Source: Erwinia sp. E602 (GTDB taxonomy: Bacteria; Pseudomonadota; Gammaproteobacteria; Enterobacterales; Enterobacteriaceae). Taken from it: a DNA stretch of 64,000 bases. The notes below the pieces were generated by a model, which was not told the DNA's origin, made no database searches, and worked only from the letters and a program-made list of their open reading frames with translations. The stretch is taken from assembly GCF_018141005.1 (NCBI RefSeq), contig NZ_CP046582.1:372001-436000 (forward strand), in the 5' to 3' direction. Positions 47,309 to 56,995 of this stretch are shown piece by piece (position 1 is the first letter of the stretch; each line of letters begins with the position of its first letter). The translations under genes were made by a program, and so were the position numbers.

Positions 47309-48850
47309 ATGTCTGTGCAAAATGAAACCTCATCTGCCGGCACCACCACCGTGCAGGATCGCCCCGCTGTAAGCGGCGTTTACGCTTCGCTGTTTGAAAA
47401 AATCAATCTCAGCCCGGTGTCGCACCTCAGCGACCTGAATATCTGGCAGGACAGCCAGGCGATGTCCGATGCCAGCGTCGACGAGCGCGTCACTGCCGCG
47501 ATGAAGGTGCTGGTTGAGTGCCTGAACCAGTCCGGTTCTCAGGTTGAAAAGCTGGATAAAGCCCTGCTGGACCACCATATCGCGCAGCTGGACGAGCAGA
47601 TCAGCCGCCAGCTGGATGCGGTGATGCACCACGACGACTTCCAGAAAGTGGAATCCCTGTGGCGTGGCCTGAAGTCGCTGGTCGACAAAACCGACTTCCG
47701 CCAGAACGTGAAGATTGAAGTGCTGGATCTGTCGAAAGAGGACCTGCGTCAGGACTTCGAAGACTCCCCGGAAATTATCCAGAGTGGCCTGTACGCACAC
47801 ACCTATATCGCCGAATACGACACTCCGGGCGGCGAGCCGATCGGCGCGCTGATCTCCTCTTACGAATTCGACGCCTCGGCGCAGGACGTGGCGCTGCTGC
47901 GCAATATCTCTAAAGTGGCCGCGTCCGCGCATATGCCCTTTATCGGCTCCGCCGGCCCGCAGTTCTTCCTGAAAGACCATATGGAAGAGGTGGCGGCGAT
48001 TAAAGATATCGGCAACTACTTCGACCGTGCCGAATACCTTAAGTGGAAATCGTTCCGCGAAACCGACGACGCTCGTTATATCGGCCTGACCATGCCGCGC
48101 GTGCTCGGTCGCCTGCCGTACGGCCCGGATACCGTGCCGGTGCGCAGCTTTAACTACGTGGAAGAAGTGAAAGGCCCGGATCACGACAAATACCTGTGGA
48201 CCAATGCCTCCTTCGCCTTCGCCGCCAACATGGTGAAAAGCTTTATCAGTAACGGCTGGTGCGTGCAGATCCGCGGCCCGCAGGCGGGGGGCGCAGTCAC
48301 CGACCTGCCGATCCATCTTTACGACCTCGGCACCGGCAACCAGGTGAAGATCCCGTCTGAGGTGATGATCCCGGAAACCCGCGAATTTGAGTTCGCTAAC
48401 CTCGGCTTTATCCCGCTCTCGTACTACAAAAACCGCGACTACTCGTGCTTCTTCTCCGCCAACTCGACGCAGAAACCGGCGCTGTACGACACCGCCGACG
48501 CCACGGCCAACAGCCGCATCAACGCGCGTCTGCCGTATATCTTCCTGCTGTCGCGCATTGCGCACTATCTGAAGCTGATCCAGCGCGAAAACATCGGTAC
48601 CACCAAAGATCGCCGCCTGCTGGAGCTGGAGCTGAACACCTGGGTGCGCGGCCTGGTAACGGAAATGACCGATCCGGGCGACGAGCTGCAGGCTTCCCAC
48701 CCGCTGCGCGATGCCAGAGTGATTGTCGAAGATATCGAAGACAACCCTGGCTTCTTCCGCGTCAGGCTGTTCGCCATTCCCCACTTCCAGGTGGAAGGGA
48801 TGGACGTCAACCTGTCACTGGTTTCCCAGATGCCGAAAGCGAAAGCCTAA
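47309..48850 (+). CDS. tssC: T6SS contractile sheath large subunit TssC
   Basis: A 513-residue sheath protein (VipB/EvpB family). Conserved stretches: FLKDHMEEVAAIKDIGNYFD, SRIAHYLKLIQRENIG and the C-terminal region ending VSQMPKAKA. It assembles with TssB and is later disassembled by ClpV. The ATG at 47309 is preferred over 47303, because GAGAGA is then seven bases upstream. Confidence 0.96.
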   Translation: MSVQNETSSAGTTTVQDRPAVSGVYASLFEKINLSPVSHLSDLNIWQDSQAMSDASVDERVTAAMKVLVECLNQSGSQVEKLDKALLDHHIAQLDEQISRQLDAVMHHDDFQKVESLWRGLKSLVDKTDFRQNVKIEVLDLSKEDLRQDFEDSPEIIQSGLYAHTYIAEYDTPGGEPIGALISSYEFDASAQDVALLRNISKVAASAHMPFIGSAGPQFFLKDHMEEVAAIKDIGNYFDRAEYLKWKSFRETDDARYIGLTMPRVLGRLPYGPDTVPVRSFNYVEEVKGPDHDKYLWTNASFAFAANMVKSFISNGWCVQIRGPQAGGAVTDLPIHLYDLGTGNQVKIPSEVMIPETREFEFANLGFIPLSYYKNRDYSCFFSANSTQKPALYDTADATANSRINARLPYIFLLSRIAHYLKLIQRENIGTTKDRRLLELELNTWVRGLVTEMTDPGDELQASHPLRDARVIVEDIEDNPGFFRVRLFAIPHFQVEGMDVNLSLVSQMPKAKA

Positions 48851-48865
48851 GGCGGGATAACAGGG

Positions 48866-50203
48866 ATGAAAATTTATCGTCCGTTATGGACCGACGGGGC
48901 CATGCTGGCCCCACAGCAGTTTCAGCAACAGGCCCGTTGGGATGCTTATGTAGCGGAAAACGTCGCCCGCATGGGGATTGCTCACCCGTGGGGCGTTCTG
49001 GCGGCGGAATTTGACGATGCCGCGCTGGCACTCTCCCGGCTGAATGCCGTTCGTATGGTGGTTCGTTTCCCGGACGGTACCTTGGTGGATTCTAACTGTT
49101 CAGACAATCTTCCGCCGGTCTGCGATCTGTCTGCGGCCGCAGACCGTGATTCCGTAGAGGTGTTGCTGGCGCTGCCTTTGATGAGCGCCAACGGCGGGAA
49201 TCTGGATGACGGTCAGGACAGCGAGCGCCCGCGCAGATGGAAAGCGGAACGCGTCGACGTGCAGGAACTGGCCGGTCACGAAAGTGGTGAGCTGGCCATT
49301 CTCCGCCATGCGATGACGTTACGGCTGGCAACCCAGGAGAACAGCGCCTGGCTGACGTGTCCGGTGGCCCGTCTGGTACGCAATGCCCAGGGGCAGTGGA
49401 GCCGCGACGCGTCGTTTATTCCGCCGCTACTCGCCCTGTCTGCCAGCCCGCTGCTGGTGGCCGGGTTAAGCGATTTGCTGAGTCGTTTGCAGGCACGTCG
49501 CCATCGCCTGATGGCGATGCGTCGCGAGAGCAACGAACGGATGGCGGACTTCGCGGTGGCGGATGTGTCCCTGTTCTGGCTGCTCAATGCCCTGAACAGC
49601 GCTGAGCCGGTGCTGGCGGAGCTGTTACAGACCCCGTCGCGTCATCCGGAACTCCTGTACCGGGAGCTGGTGCGCCTGGCGGGCAGCCTGCTGACGTTTT
49701 CGCTGGAGCATGACACCGCGGATATTCCGGCCTGGCAGCATGATGCGCCGGAACAGGTTTTCCCACCGCTGCTGACGCTGCTCGATAAGCTGCTGGAAGC
49801 CAGCCTGCCCTCCCGTGTCATCAGCATTTACCTGGAGCATGTCGATCAGATCTGGCGAGGCTCGCTGCATGATGCCCGCCTGCGCGAAGGGGCCGATTTC
49901 TACCTGTCGGTTCGCTCGTCAATGCCGAATCACGAGCTGCAGAGTAAATTCCCACAGCTGTGTAAAGCCGGCAGCCTCGACGATGTCTCGGACGTGGTTA
50001 ACGTGGCCCTCAGCGGCATGGTCATCAAACCGCTCAGCCATGTTCCGGCAGCCATCCCGTTGCGTCTGGAAAACCAGTATTTCTCACTGGATCTGAGTAC
50101 CGATGCCGCGCGGGCGATGCTGGAAGCGGGCTGCTGCACGTTCTATACCCCGGGTTCACTCGGTGAGGTGAAGCTCGAACTCTTTGCGGTACTGCGCACA
50201 TGA
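48866..50203 (+). CDS. tssK: T6SS baseplate subunit TssK
   Basis: A 445-residue protein, MKIYRPLWTDGAMLAPQQFQ onward. TssK trimers join the baseplate wedges to the TssJLM membrane complex by binding TssL and TssM. It lies 15 bases behind tssC and overlaps tssL by four bases (ATGA). Confidence 0.95.
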   Translation: MKIYRPLWTDGAMLAPQQFQQQARWDAYVAENVARMGIAHPWGVLAAEFDDAALALSRLNAVRMVVRFPDGTLVDSNCSDNLPPVCDLSAAADRDSVEVLLALPLMSANGGNLDDGQDSERPRRWKAERVDVQELAGHESGELAILRHAMTLRLATQENSAWLTCPVARLVRNAQGQWSRDASFIPPLLALSASPLLVAGLSDLLSRLQARRHRLMAMRRESNERMADFAVADVSLFWLLNALNSAEPVLAELLQTPSRHPELLYRELVRLAGSLLTFSLEHDTADIPAWQHDAPEQVFPPLLTLLDKLLEASLPSRVISIYLEHVDQIWRGSLHDARLREGADFYLSVRSSMPNHELQSKFPQLCKAGSLDDVSDVVNVALSGMVIKPLSHVPAAIPLRLENQYFSLDLSTDAARAMLEAGCCTFYTPGSLGEVKLELFAVLRT

Positions 50204-50853
50204 AGACATCCGATCACAGTCAAATCGAACGCATCTTCTATCCCGGCTGGCTGATGGTCAGCCAGCTACGGGGCGGACAGGAGGTTCGCGAGGGAGGAAA
50301 ACTCTACCGTCGCGCCTGTCGCCTGGTTCAGGACGCCCGCACGGCCCTGACCGATGCGGGCTACAGCGAGGTCAGCCGCGACCATATGGTGTATGCCCTG
50401 TGTGCGCTGCTTGATGAAAGCGTGCTGAATCGCGGTAAGACGGATGATGGCTACCTGACCTGGCGGCGTGACCCGTTACAGGCGCATTTTTTTGGCACGC
50501 TGAATGCGGGCGAGGAGTTGTGGGAGCGTATTCGCAACCTGCTTAAGGAAACGGCGCCGGATCAGGCGGTACTGCTGTGCCTGTACCGCACGCTTCAGCT
50601 CGGTTTTGTCGGGCAGTATCGCGCGGAAAATGACGAACGCCGTGAGGATGTGATCCGGGCGCTGAGGGAACGGGTTCCGCCGTTTACCCTTGCGCAGGAC
50701 GCGCCGATTGTCGCCCGGGCTTCCCGTTTACGCAGCGGCCGCCGCGGGTACTGGCTCTCCTGGGCAGGGGGCGCCGTGACGCTGGTTGCGCTCTGGTTTT
50801 TCCTCTCCGCTTCATTGTCCGGGATGGTGGCACAGATGGGCAGCATGGGGTAA
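50200..50853 (+). CDS. tssL: T6SS inner-membrane protein TssL (DotU/IcmH-like)
   Basis: A 217-residue protein: a cytoplasmic helical DotU domain (about 1-175; LCALLDESVLNRG, QAHFFGTLNAGEELWERI) and a single C-terminal membrane helix (about 187-207). This is the short TssL without its own peptidoglycan-binding domain. The next gene, which adds one, starts directly after the stop. Confidence 0.95.
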   Translation: MKTSDHSQIERIFYPGWLMVSQLRGGQEVREGGKLYRRACRLVQDARTALTDAGYSEVSRDHMVYALCALLDESVLNRGKTDDGYLTWRRDPLQAHFFGTLNAGEELWERIRNLLKETAPDQAVLLCLYRTLQLGFVGQYRAENDERREDVIRALRERVPPFTLAQDAPIVARASRLRSGRRGYWLSWAGGAVTLVALWFFLSASLSGMVAQMGSMG

Positions 50854-52587
50854 ATGATGCGCGATTATTACCGGAGCCTGCTGACCACCCTGAGTGGCAT
50901 CCTGTGTCTGTGGTTAATCTTCGGATTCTGGCCGCTCACGGTGGGCAGCCGGATAACGCTCAGCCTGCTGGTTTTGCTGGCCTGTGGCGCGTTGTTATGG
51001 CGACAGAGAACGGTATCACGCAGGCGGGAGGCGGCGCTGAGGGCTATTCAGGATGACGGCCTGCCGCCGGAAGATTTCCAGGGGGCCGTCGTGCTGGCCT
51101 GCGGAGACAACGCCGCGCTGTTTGCGCCGGAAACCCGTCACCGGGAAACCCGCCAGGGCTGGTATCTGTGGGTTAAGGATGCTGAGCAACTGCCGCTGCT
51201 GGTCCGGCATCTGAGCCTGGTCCGTCCGGCGCTGGTCCACAGGATGTCGGTGTTGCTGGCCGTTGTGCCGGAAAGCCATCTCTCCGCGGATGCATTTACG
51301 CAGCAGCTGCGGGGCTGGCAGCGCGCGATGGTGCAGTGCCGCAGCACGCTGGGTGGCCTGCCCCCGCTGTGGACCGTCAGCTGGATTTCTCCGCCAGCGG
51401 CCAGTGCGGATCCGCAGCCGGTCTGGTTTACCACCGTCAGCAACCGGGCAGGCATTCAGGTGCATCAGCCAGGGCAGGGAAATGTATCCCTGAGCGAATG
51501 GACCCGGGAGGACGATGCCGCCGGACGTCTGTCACGGCTGAGTCAGGCCCTGTGGCTGGACGGCTTTCTGGCGTGGCAGAGCGGCACGGTGGACAGCCTG
51601 CTGTCCGCACGCCTGGGCGAACTCCCGGCGATGAAACCCTGTGCGCAGGGGATCTGTATGCTGCCGATCGCCAGCGTGGCAGATAACCTCTGGCAGCAGC
51701 ATGTTGCCGCTATCACCGCGCTGGAGCCGGAACGGTCTCTGTCTGACGGAGAACCTTTACCGCTGCCTGAGCTGCTGCTGTCGGCACTGCCCCGTCAGCG
51801 GGGCATCAGCAGCAGGATGATGTTCTGGCGTTACGTCGGGCTGACCGGCGGCGCTTTTCTGGTGCTCGCCATGCTGGCCTCTTACATCAATAACCAGCGG
51901 CTGATCCACAGCGTCAGCGATCACCTGAAGCTGTATCACCACCTCAGCGGCGAACCTTTAACACCAAAACTACGGGCACAGCAGCGTCTGCGCGCCGACG
52001 GGGCATTGCTGGATGACTGGCTGCGCCGGGGCGAACCCGTTCGCTATCGCCTGGGCCTGTATCAGGGCATGCGCCTGATCCCGCCGGTGGAGGCGGCGCT
52101 CAGCGACTGGGCTCCGCCGCCACCGCCACCGCCTGTCATTAATAAAATCGTTCAGGGGCCAGAAACCCTCCGCCTCGACAGCATGTCGCTGTTCGATTCC
52201 GGCAGATACGACCTCAAACCCGGCTCCACCAGGCTGTTGGTGAACGCACTGGTGGGCATCAGGGCCAAACCGGGCTGGCTGATTGTCGTTGCCGGGCATA
52301 CCGACAACACCGGCAATCCCGGGCTTAACCAGACGCTCTCTCTGAAGCGTGCCGAAGCGGTGCGCAACTGGATGCGTGACACCGGCGACGTGCCGGAAAG
52401 CTGTTTCGCAGTGCAGGGCTATGGCGAAAGCCGCCCGGTCGCTACCAATGACACGCCGGAAGGGCGCGCGCTCAACCGCCGTGTCGAAATCAGTCTGGTA
52501 CCGCAGGCAGACGCCTGCCGGATACCTGGCAGTACCCTTACGTCATCGCAGGAAGATGACGTTGATAACAACCTAATGGAGAACTAA
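50854..52587 (+). CDS. T6SS-associated OmpA-family peptidoglycan-binding protein
   Basis: A 577-residue inner-membrane protein. Two N-terminal membrane helices (about 8-50), a cytoplasmic-looking middle of unknown fold (51-320), a third helix (about 324-345), a proline stretch (APPPPPPPVI, about 422) and an OmpA C-terminal domain (about 430-560; GHTDNTGNPGLNQ, GESRPVATND, NRRVEISL) with the Asp and Arg that bind peptidoglycan. It probably anchors the TssL-TssM complex to the cell wall, as TagL or the long-form TssL do elsewhere. It is followed three bases later by hcp. Confidence 0.88.
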   Translation: MMRDYYRSLLTTLSGILCLWLIFGFWPLTVGSRITLSLLVLLACGALLWRQRTVSRRREAALRAIQDDGLPPEDFQGAVVLACGDNAALFAPETRHRETRQGWYLWVKDAEQLPLLVRHLSLVRPALVHRMSVLLAVVPESHLSADAFTQQLRGWQRAMVQCRSTLGGLPPLWTVSWISPPAASADPQPVWFTTVSNRAGIQVHQPGQGNVSLSEWTREDDAAGRLSRLSQALWLDGFLAWQSGTVDSLLSARLGELPAMKPCAQGICMLPIASVADNLWQQHVAAITALEPERSLSDGEPLPLPELLLSALPRQRGISSRMMFWRYVGLTGGAFLVLAMLASYINNQRLIHSVSDHLKLYHHLSGEPLTPKLRAQQRLRADGALLDDWLRRGEPVRYRLGLYQGMRLIPPVEAALSDWAPPPPPPPVINKIVQGPETLRLDSMSLFDSGRYDLKPGSTRLLVNALVGIRAKPGWLIVVAGHTDNTGNPGLNQTLSLKRAEAVRNWMRDTGDVPESCFAVQGYGESRPVATNDTPEGRALNRRVEISLVPQADACRIPGSTLTSSQEDDVDNNLMEN

Positions 52588-52590
52588 CAC

Positions 52591-53082
52591 ATGGCAATTC
52601 CAGTATATCTGTGGCTGAAGGACGACGGCGGCGCTGACATCAAAGGCTCTGTTGACGTACAGGATCGCGAAGGCAGCATCGAGGTGGTCGCGCAGGATCA
52701 CACCCTGTACATCCCCACCGACAACAACACCGGCAAGCTGACCGGCACCCGCGTACACACGCCATTTATCTTCACCAAGGAGATCGACTCATCCAGCCCG
52801 TATCTCTACAAAGCGGTGACCACCGGTCAGACCCTGAAATCCGCTGAGTTCAAGTGGTACAAAATCAATGACGCGGGCCAGGAAGTTGAATATTTCAACA
52901 CCAAACTGGAGAACGTCAAGCTGGTGAAAGTCGCGCCGAAAATGCACGACATCAAAGATCCGGCGAAAGAGAAGCACAACCACCTCGAGCAGATCGAACT
53001 GCGCTACGAAAAAATCACCTGGACCTACAAAGACGGCAACATCATTCATTCCGATTCATGGAATGAACGTGCTACTGCCTGA
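52591..53082 (+). CDS. hcp: T6SS tube protein Hcp
   Basis: A 163-residue Hcp-family protein, MAIPVYLWLKDDGGADIKGS onward. Hexamer rings stack into the inner tube that is expelled with the VgrG spike and can carry small effectors in its lumen. No extra C-terminal domain is present. Hairpins behind the gene may favour its high expression. Confidence 0.95.
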   Translation: MAIPVYLWLKDDGGADIKGSVDVQDREGSIEVVAQDHTLYIPTDNNTGKLTGTRVHTPFIFTKEIDSSSPYLYKAVTTGQTLKSAEFKWYKINDAGQEVEYFNTKLENVKLVKVAPKMHDIKDPAKEKHNHLEQIELRYEKITWTYKDGNIIHSDSWNERATA

Positions 53083-53102
53083 TTTATAAAGGCAAATCCG
53101 TT

Positions 53103-53163
53103 GCGGACAGGGTTCCCTGTCCGCAGTTTTCCTGAGCGACTGCCCGCCGGGCGTTCAGGAAAA
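53103..53163 (+). other. Two hairpins between hcp and clpV
   Basis: GCGGACAGGG/CCCTGTCCGC (53103-53124) and TTTTCCTGA/TCAGGAAAA (53127-53163, with an inner GCCCG/CGGGC). The first is followed by AGTTTT. They could partly terminate the transcript or protect the hcp mRNA, giving more Hcp than ClpV. Confidence 0.6.
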
Positions 53164-53247
53164 CCCCAATCTGCCTGACCTGATGCGCTTTGGTAAGTAA
53201 ACAGCGATGGGCGGTAGCGTGTCCTGGAAAAATAAAGAGAGAGAAAA

Positions 53248-55887
53248 ATGGAAAATTCAGCCGTCCTGTTACGTCGTCTCAACCCGTACTGTGCCCGCGC
53301 CCTCGAAGGGGCGGCCTCTCTGTGCCAGACCCGCGCGCACGCTGAAATCCTGCCCGAACACTGGCTGCTCAAACTGCTGGAGCAGGGCGAAGGCGACTTC
53401 ACGGTGCTGGCACGCCGCTACGAATGGGACATGGACGGCATGTGGCAGGCGCTGCTCGGCTGGCTGGATACTCTGCCGCGTTCAGTACGCGGCCGCCCGG
53501 CGCTTGCAGACTCGCTCCACGCGCTGCTGAAACAGGCGTGGATGGCGGCCTCCCTGCAGGGCGAAGAGCAGATCCGCAGCCTGCACCTGCTGATGGCACT
53601 GACTGACAGCCCGAAACTCATTCGCTGTGACGGCCTGTGGCCGCTGCTGACCCTGGGCAAGAGCCAGCTGGAGCGTCTGCGCGGGCTGCTCGATGCGCAG
53701 TCGGACGAACGCGCCGAACTGCAGCAGGAAGAAGCGCTGACTGTTTCCTCCGGCGGCGGCGTGGAAATCACTGGCCATCCGGCGGGCAGCGAAGTGAAAG
53801 AGGGCGAGCTGTCGCCTGCGTTGCAAAATGCGCTGGATAAATTCACCCTCGACGTTACCGCCAAAGCAAGAGAGGGCAAAATCGACCCGGTGTTCGGGCG
53901 TGATACCGAAATCCGCCAGATGGTCGACATCCTTTCGCGACGTCGCAAAAATAATCCGATTCTGGTGGGTGAGCCGGGTGTCGGCAAAACCGCGCTGGTG
54001 GAGGGGCTGGCGCTGCGTATTGCTGAAGGCAACGTCCCGGAGTCGCTCAGGCCGGTGGTTCTGCGCACCCTTGACCTCGGGCTGTTACAGGCGGGCGCAG
54101 GCGTAAAGGGCGAGTTTGAACAGCGCCTGAAAAACGTCATCGACGCCGTACAGCAGTCGCCGGTACCGGTTTTGCTGTTTATCGACGAAGCGCACACTAT
54201 TATCGGTGCCGGTAACCAGGCGGGCGGTGCGGATGCGGCCAACCTGCTGAAACCGGCGCTGGCGCGCGGCGAACTGCGCACTGTCGCGGCGACCACCTGG
54301 TCCGAGTATAAACAGTATTTTGAGCGCGACGCCGCGCTGGAGCGTCGCTTCCAGATGGTTAAAGTGGATGAGCCGGACGACAACGCCGCCTGCCTGATGC
54401 TCAGAGGCCTCAAAGCCCGTTACGCCGGACACCACAACGTACATATCACCGACGCCGCCGTGCGCGCGGCGGTGTCGCTGTCGCGCCGCTATCTGACCGG
54501 CCGCCAGCTGCCGGACAAAGCGGTTGACCTGCTCGACACCGCTGCCGCCCGCGTGCGGATGAGCATTGATACGGTACCGGAAGCGCTGACCCGCATCCGC
54601 GTGCAGCTCAGTTCGCTGGCAATGGAGAAGCAGGCGCTGCTGGAAGATATTGCGGTCGGCGACCCTGCACAGGGTGAACGCCTGGCGACTATCGCCCAGG
54701 ACGAGACCCGCCTGACTGCGGCGCTGGAAGCGCTGGAGAAGCAGTATAAAGAAGAGCTCAAACTGACCGAACGGCTGCTGGCAACCCGCCAGGACCTCTC
54801 GCGCCAGAATGAGACCCGCGACCTGCAGCAGCAGCTGAACGCGATGCAGCAGAGCAGCCCGCTGCTCTCCGTCGATGTGGACGTGCGCACCGTCGCCACG
54901 GTGATTGCCGACTGGACCGGCGTGCCGCTCTCCTCACTGATGAAAGACGAACAGACCGAACTGCTGAACCTGGAGCAGGACATTGGCAGGCGCGTGGTCG
55001 GTCAGGATATTTCCCTGGCAGCCATCGCCCGGCGCCTCCGTGCGGCGAAAACCGGGCTCACGTCTGAAAACGGCCCTCAGGGCGTATTCCTGCTGGTCGG
55101 CCCGAGCGGCGTCGGCAAAACCGAAACCGCGCTGGCGCTCGCCGATGTGCTTTACGGCGGCGAAAAATCCCTGATCACCATCAATCTCTCCGAATATCAG
55201 GAGCCGCACACCGTCTCCCAGCTGAAAGGCTCACCGCCGGGCTACGTCGGCTACGGTCAGGGCGGCATCCTCACCGAAGCGGTGCGCAAGCGCCCATACA
55301 GCGTGGTGCTGCTTGATGAAGTCGAAAAAGCGCACCGCGACGTGATAAATCTGTTCTACCAGGTGTTCGACCGCGGCGTTATGCGCGACGGTGAAGGCCG
55401 GGAGATCGACTTCCGTAACACCGTGATCCTGATGACCTCCAACCTCGGCAGCGAACGCCTGATGCAGCTGCTGGACGAACAGCCGGAAGCCAGCGAAGCG
55501 GATCTGCACGAACTGCTGCGCCCGATCCTGCGCGAACACTTCCAGCCCGCGCTGGTGGCCCGCTTCCAGACTGTGATTTACCGCCCGCTGAGTGAGCCCG
55601 CAATGCGCACTATCGTCGAAATGAAACTCGGCCAGGTCAGCAGGCGCCTGCACCGCCACTATGGCCTGACCACGCAGATCGACGAGAGCCTGTATGACGC
55701 GCTGACCGTCGCCTGCCTGCTGCCGGACACCGGCGCGCGCAACGTCGACAGCCTGCTCAACCAGCAGATCCTGCCGGTGCTGAGCCAGCAGCTGCTTGTT
55801 CACATGGCCGCGCAGCAGAAACCGAAAACGCTGACGCTGGGGTGGAGTGAGGATGAGGGGATTGGGCTGGAGTTTGCGCATGAGTGA
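53248..55887 (+). CDS. tssH: T6SS sheath-recycling ATPase TssH (ClpV)
   Basis: An 879-residue AAA+ ATPase. The N-domain (1-150) binds contracted TssC. Two ATPase modules follow: Walker A GEPGVGKT (241-248) with FIDEAHTI (311-318), and GPSGVGKT (618-625) with LLDEVEKAH. The middle domain is a coiled coil. Hexamers pull the contracted sheath apart for reuse. It overlaps the next gene by eight bases. Up to here the cluster is G+C-rich; A/T-rich DNA begins right behind it. Confidence 0.96.
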   Translation: MENSAVLLRRLNPYCARALEGAASLCQTRAHAEILPEHWLLKLLEQGEGDFTVLARRYEWDMDGMWQALLGWLDTLPRSVRGRPALADSLHALLKQAWMAASLQGEEQIRSLHLLMALTDSPKLIRCDGLWPLLTLGKSQLERLRGLLDAQSDERAELQQEEALTVSSGGGVEITGHPAGSEVKEGELSPALQNALDKFTLDVTAKAREGKIDPVFGRDTEIRQMVDILSRRRKNNPILVGEPGVGKTALVEGLALRIAEGNVPESLRPVVLRTLDLGLLQAGAGVKGEFEQRLKNVIDAVQQSPVPVLLFIDEAHTIIGAGNQAGGADAANLLKPALARGELRTVAATTWSEYKQYFERDAALERRFQMVKVDEPDDNAACLMLRGLKARYAGHHNVHITDAAVRAAVSLSRRYLTGRQLPDKAVDLLDTAAARVRMSIDTVPEALTRIRVQLSSLAMEKQALLEDIAVGDPAQGERLATIAQDETRLTAALEALEKQYKEELKLTERLLATRQDLSRQNETRDLQQQLNAMQQSSPLLSVDVDVRTVATVIADWTGVPLSSLMKDEQTELLNLEQDIGRRVVGQDISLAAIARRLRAAKTGLTSENGPQGVFLLVGPSGVGKTETALALADVLYGGEKSLITINLSEYQEPHTVSQLKGSPPGYVGYGQGGILTEAVRKRPYSVVLLDEVEKAHRDVINLFYQVFDRGVMRDGEGREIDFRNTVILMTSNLGSERLMQLLDEQPEASEADLHELLRPILREHFQPALVARFQTVIYRPLSEPAMRTIVEMKLGQVSRRLHRHYGLTTQIDESLYDALTVACLLPDTGARNVDSLLNQQILPVLSQQLLVHMAAQQKPKTLTLGWSEDEGIGLEFAHE

Positions 55888-56434
55888 GAAAAAGCAGGAT
55901 GAGTACATCATTAAAGAAGGTGGCGTCAGGCTACTGACCGCGGGTGAAATAAAACTGGCAAAGTCTGTTTTCGCTTCCACTATTGAATACCCAAAAGTCT
56001 GGATCCACAGGGACAGTTATCTGCCGTTTAATCTGCAGAATGCGCATACGGCGATGACGCCGAACGGTGAAATTTACTTTCGTGACGAATATCGGGATGA
56101 TTTTTCGCAGTCAACAGATGAACTGCAACATATGTTTATTCATGAAATGAGCCATGTCTGGCAGCGAGCAAGAGGGATGAATGTTATCGGTCGGGGGCTG
56201 GTCAGCTGGATGGTCAGCTATCGTTATACACTTGATGGCCGTTTGTTAAGTGAATACCCGATGGAACAGCAGGGGCAGATTATTGCGGATAATTTTATCC
56301 TGCAAAATTTTGGCTATCAGACATGGAACCATCTCGAAACAAAAAAATATCCCGACGTTACGCTTGATGGCGACATTTCTGAACCAGTGATACGCAAAGG
56401 TTATAAAAATGCTTTACGGGGGTTTCCATGGTGA
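55880..56434 (+). CDS. Putative HExxH metallopeptidase, T6SS-linked (candidate effector)
   Basis: A 184-residue protein from ATG 55880, which has GGAG upstream and overlaps the clpV stop. The zinc motif HEMSH is at residues 88-92 in LQHMFIHEMSHVWQRARGMN. Glu125 or Glu129 (LSEYPMEQQGQ) could be the third ligand. There is no signal peptide or membrane segment. As I recall, related small proteins beside VgrG/Rhs genes carry only labels such as vgr-related or Rhs protein, with no proven function. The next gene, a lipoprotein, overlaps its end by seven bases, an effector-immunity layout. A toxin acting on a periplasmic target is inferred, not shown. Confidence 0.65.
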   Translation: MSEKKQDEYIIKEGGVRLLTAGEIKLAKSVFASTIEYPKVWIHRDSYLPFNLQNAHTAMTPNGEIYFRDEYRDDFSQSTDELQHMFIHEMSHVWQRARGMNVIGRGLVSWMVSYRYTLDGRLLSEYPMEQQGQIIADNFILQNFGYQTWNHLETKKYPDVTLDGDISEPVIRKGYKNALRGFPW

Positions 56435-56931
56435 GTAAGACCCGTTTTTGTGTGCTTCGGTCTACGTTGCTGGTTGTTTTTTGTCTGCTAATCCTGACGG
56501 GATGTCCAGGGCCTGGTGACAGAATGCGATTTGATGAAACAGCAGTAGTCAGTCAGCAAGGCGATAATGTGTGTTTTAACGTCAATGATGCACAGGATTA
56601 TCAACCTGCAGACATGGGAATCAATCGACGAGGAATTGCCTCAAAGGAGAAAAAATTTAATTTTTCTCCTGAGCTCAAAGTCACTGATGGAAAGCTATGT
56701 ATTCCACCCACGTTTTATCACTTTCCAGATAAAGGGCAATTCTTAGTTGAATACGTATTGAAGTCGAAAAAAAATGAAGATAAACCTCGAAGTGTGGTCG
56801 TCACCCTGGAAATTAAAAATGGTCGTATCTATAACGTAACTCCAACAGAAAGAGAAATATTCTTGCCTTATTGTCGTGATGTAGTGGATAAAACATCAGG
56901 CACAGATATCACTGGGGCTTGCCAACAGTAG
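56428..56931 (+). CDS. Lipoprotein, candidate T6SS immunity protein
   Basis: A 167-residue lipoprotein. The signal peptide MVSKTRFCVLRSTLLVVFCL ends in the lipobox LTGC (Cys26). Small soluble domain with several Cys residues. The family resembles periplasmic T6SS immunity lipoproteins known from other enterobacteria. The overlap with the HExxH gene suggests it protects against that product. A related copy follows at about 57.0 kb. A/T-rich, unlike the T6SS core genes. Confidence 0.7.
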   Translation: MVSKTRFCVLRSTLLVVFCLLILTGCPGPGDRMRFDETAVVSQQGDNVCFNVNDAQDYQPADMGINRRGIASKEKKFNFSPELKVTDGKLCIPPTFYHFPDKGQFLVEYVLKSKKNEDKPRSVVVTLEIKNGRIYNVTPTEREIFLPYCRDVVDKTSGTDITGACQQ

Positions 56932-56995
56932 CGATGACGGTGCTGCATACAATATAACCATACGTAACTTATAAAAATATACAGGGCTCATTGAG

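Noticed and set aside
47330..48784. 484-codon open frame on the minus strand
   Set aside because: Exactly antisense to tssC in G+C-rich DNA; its sequence is a His/Arg/Val-rich mirror of the real gene.
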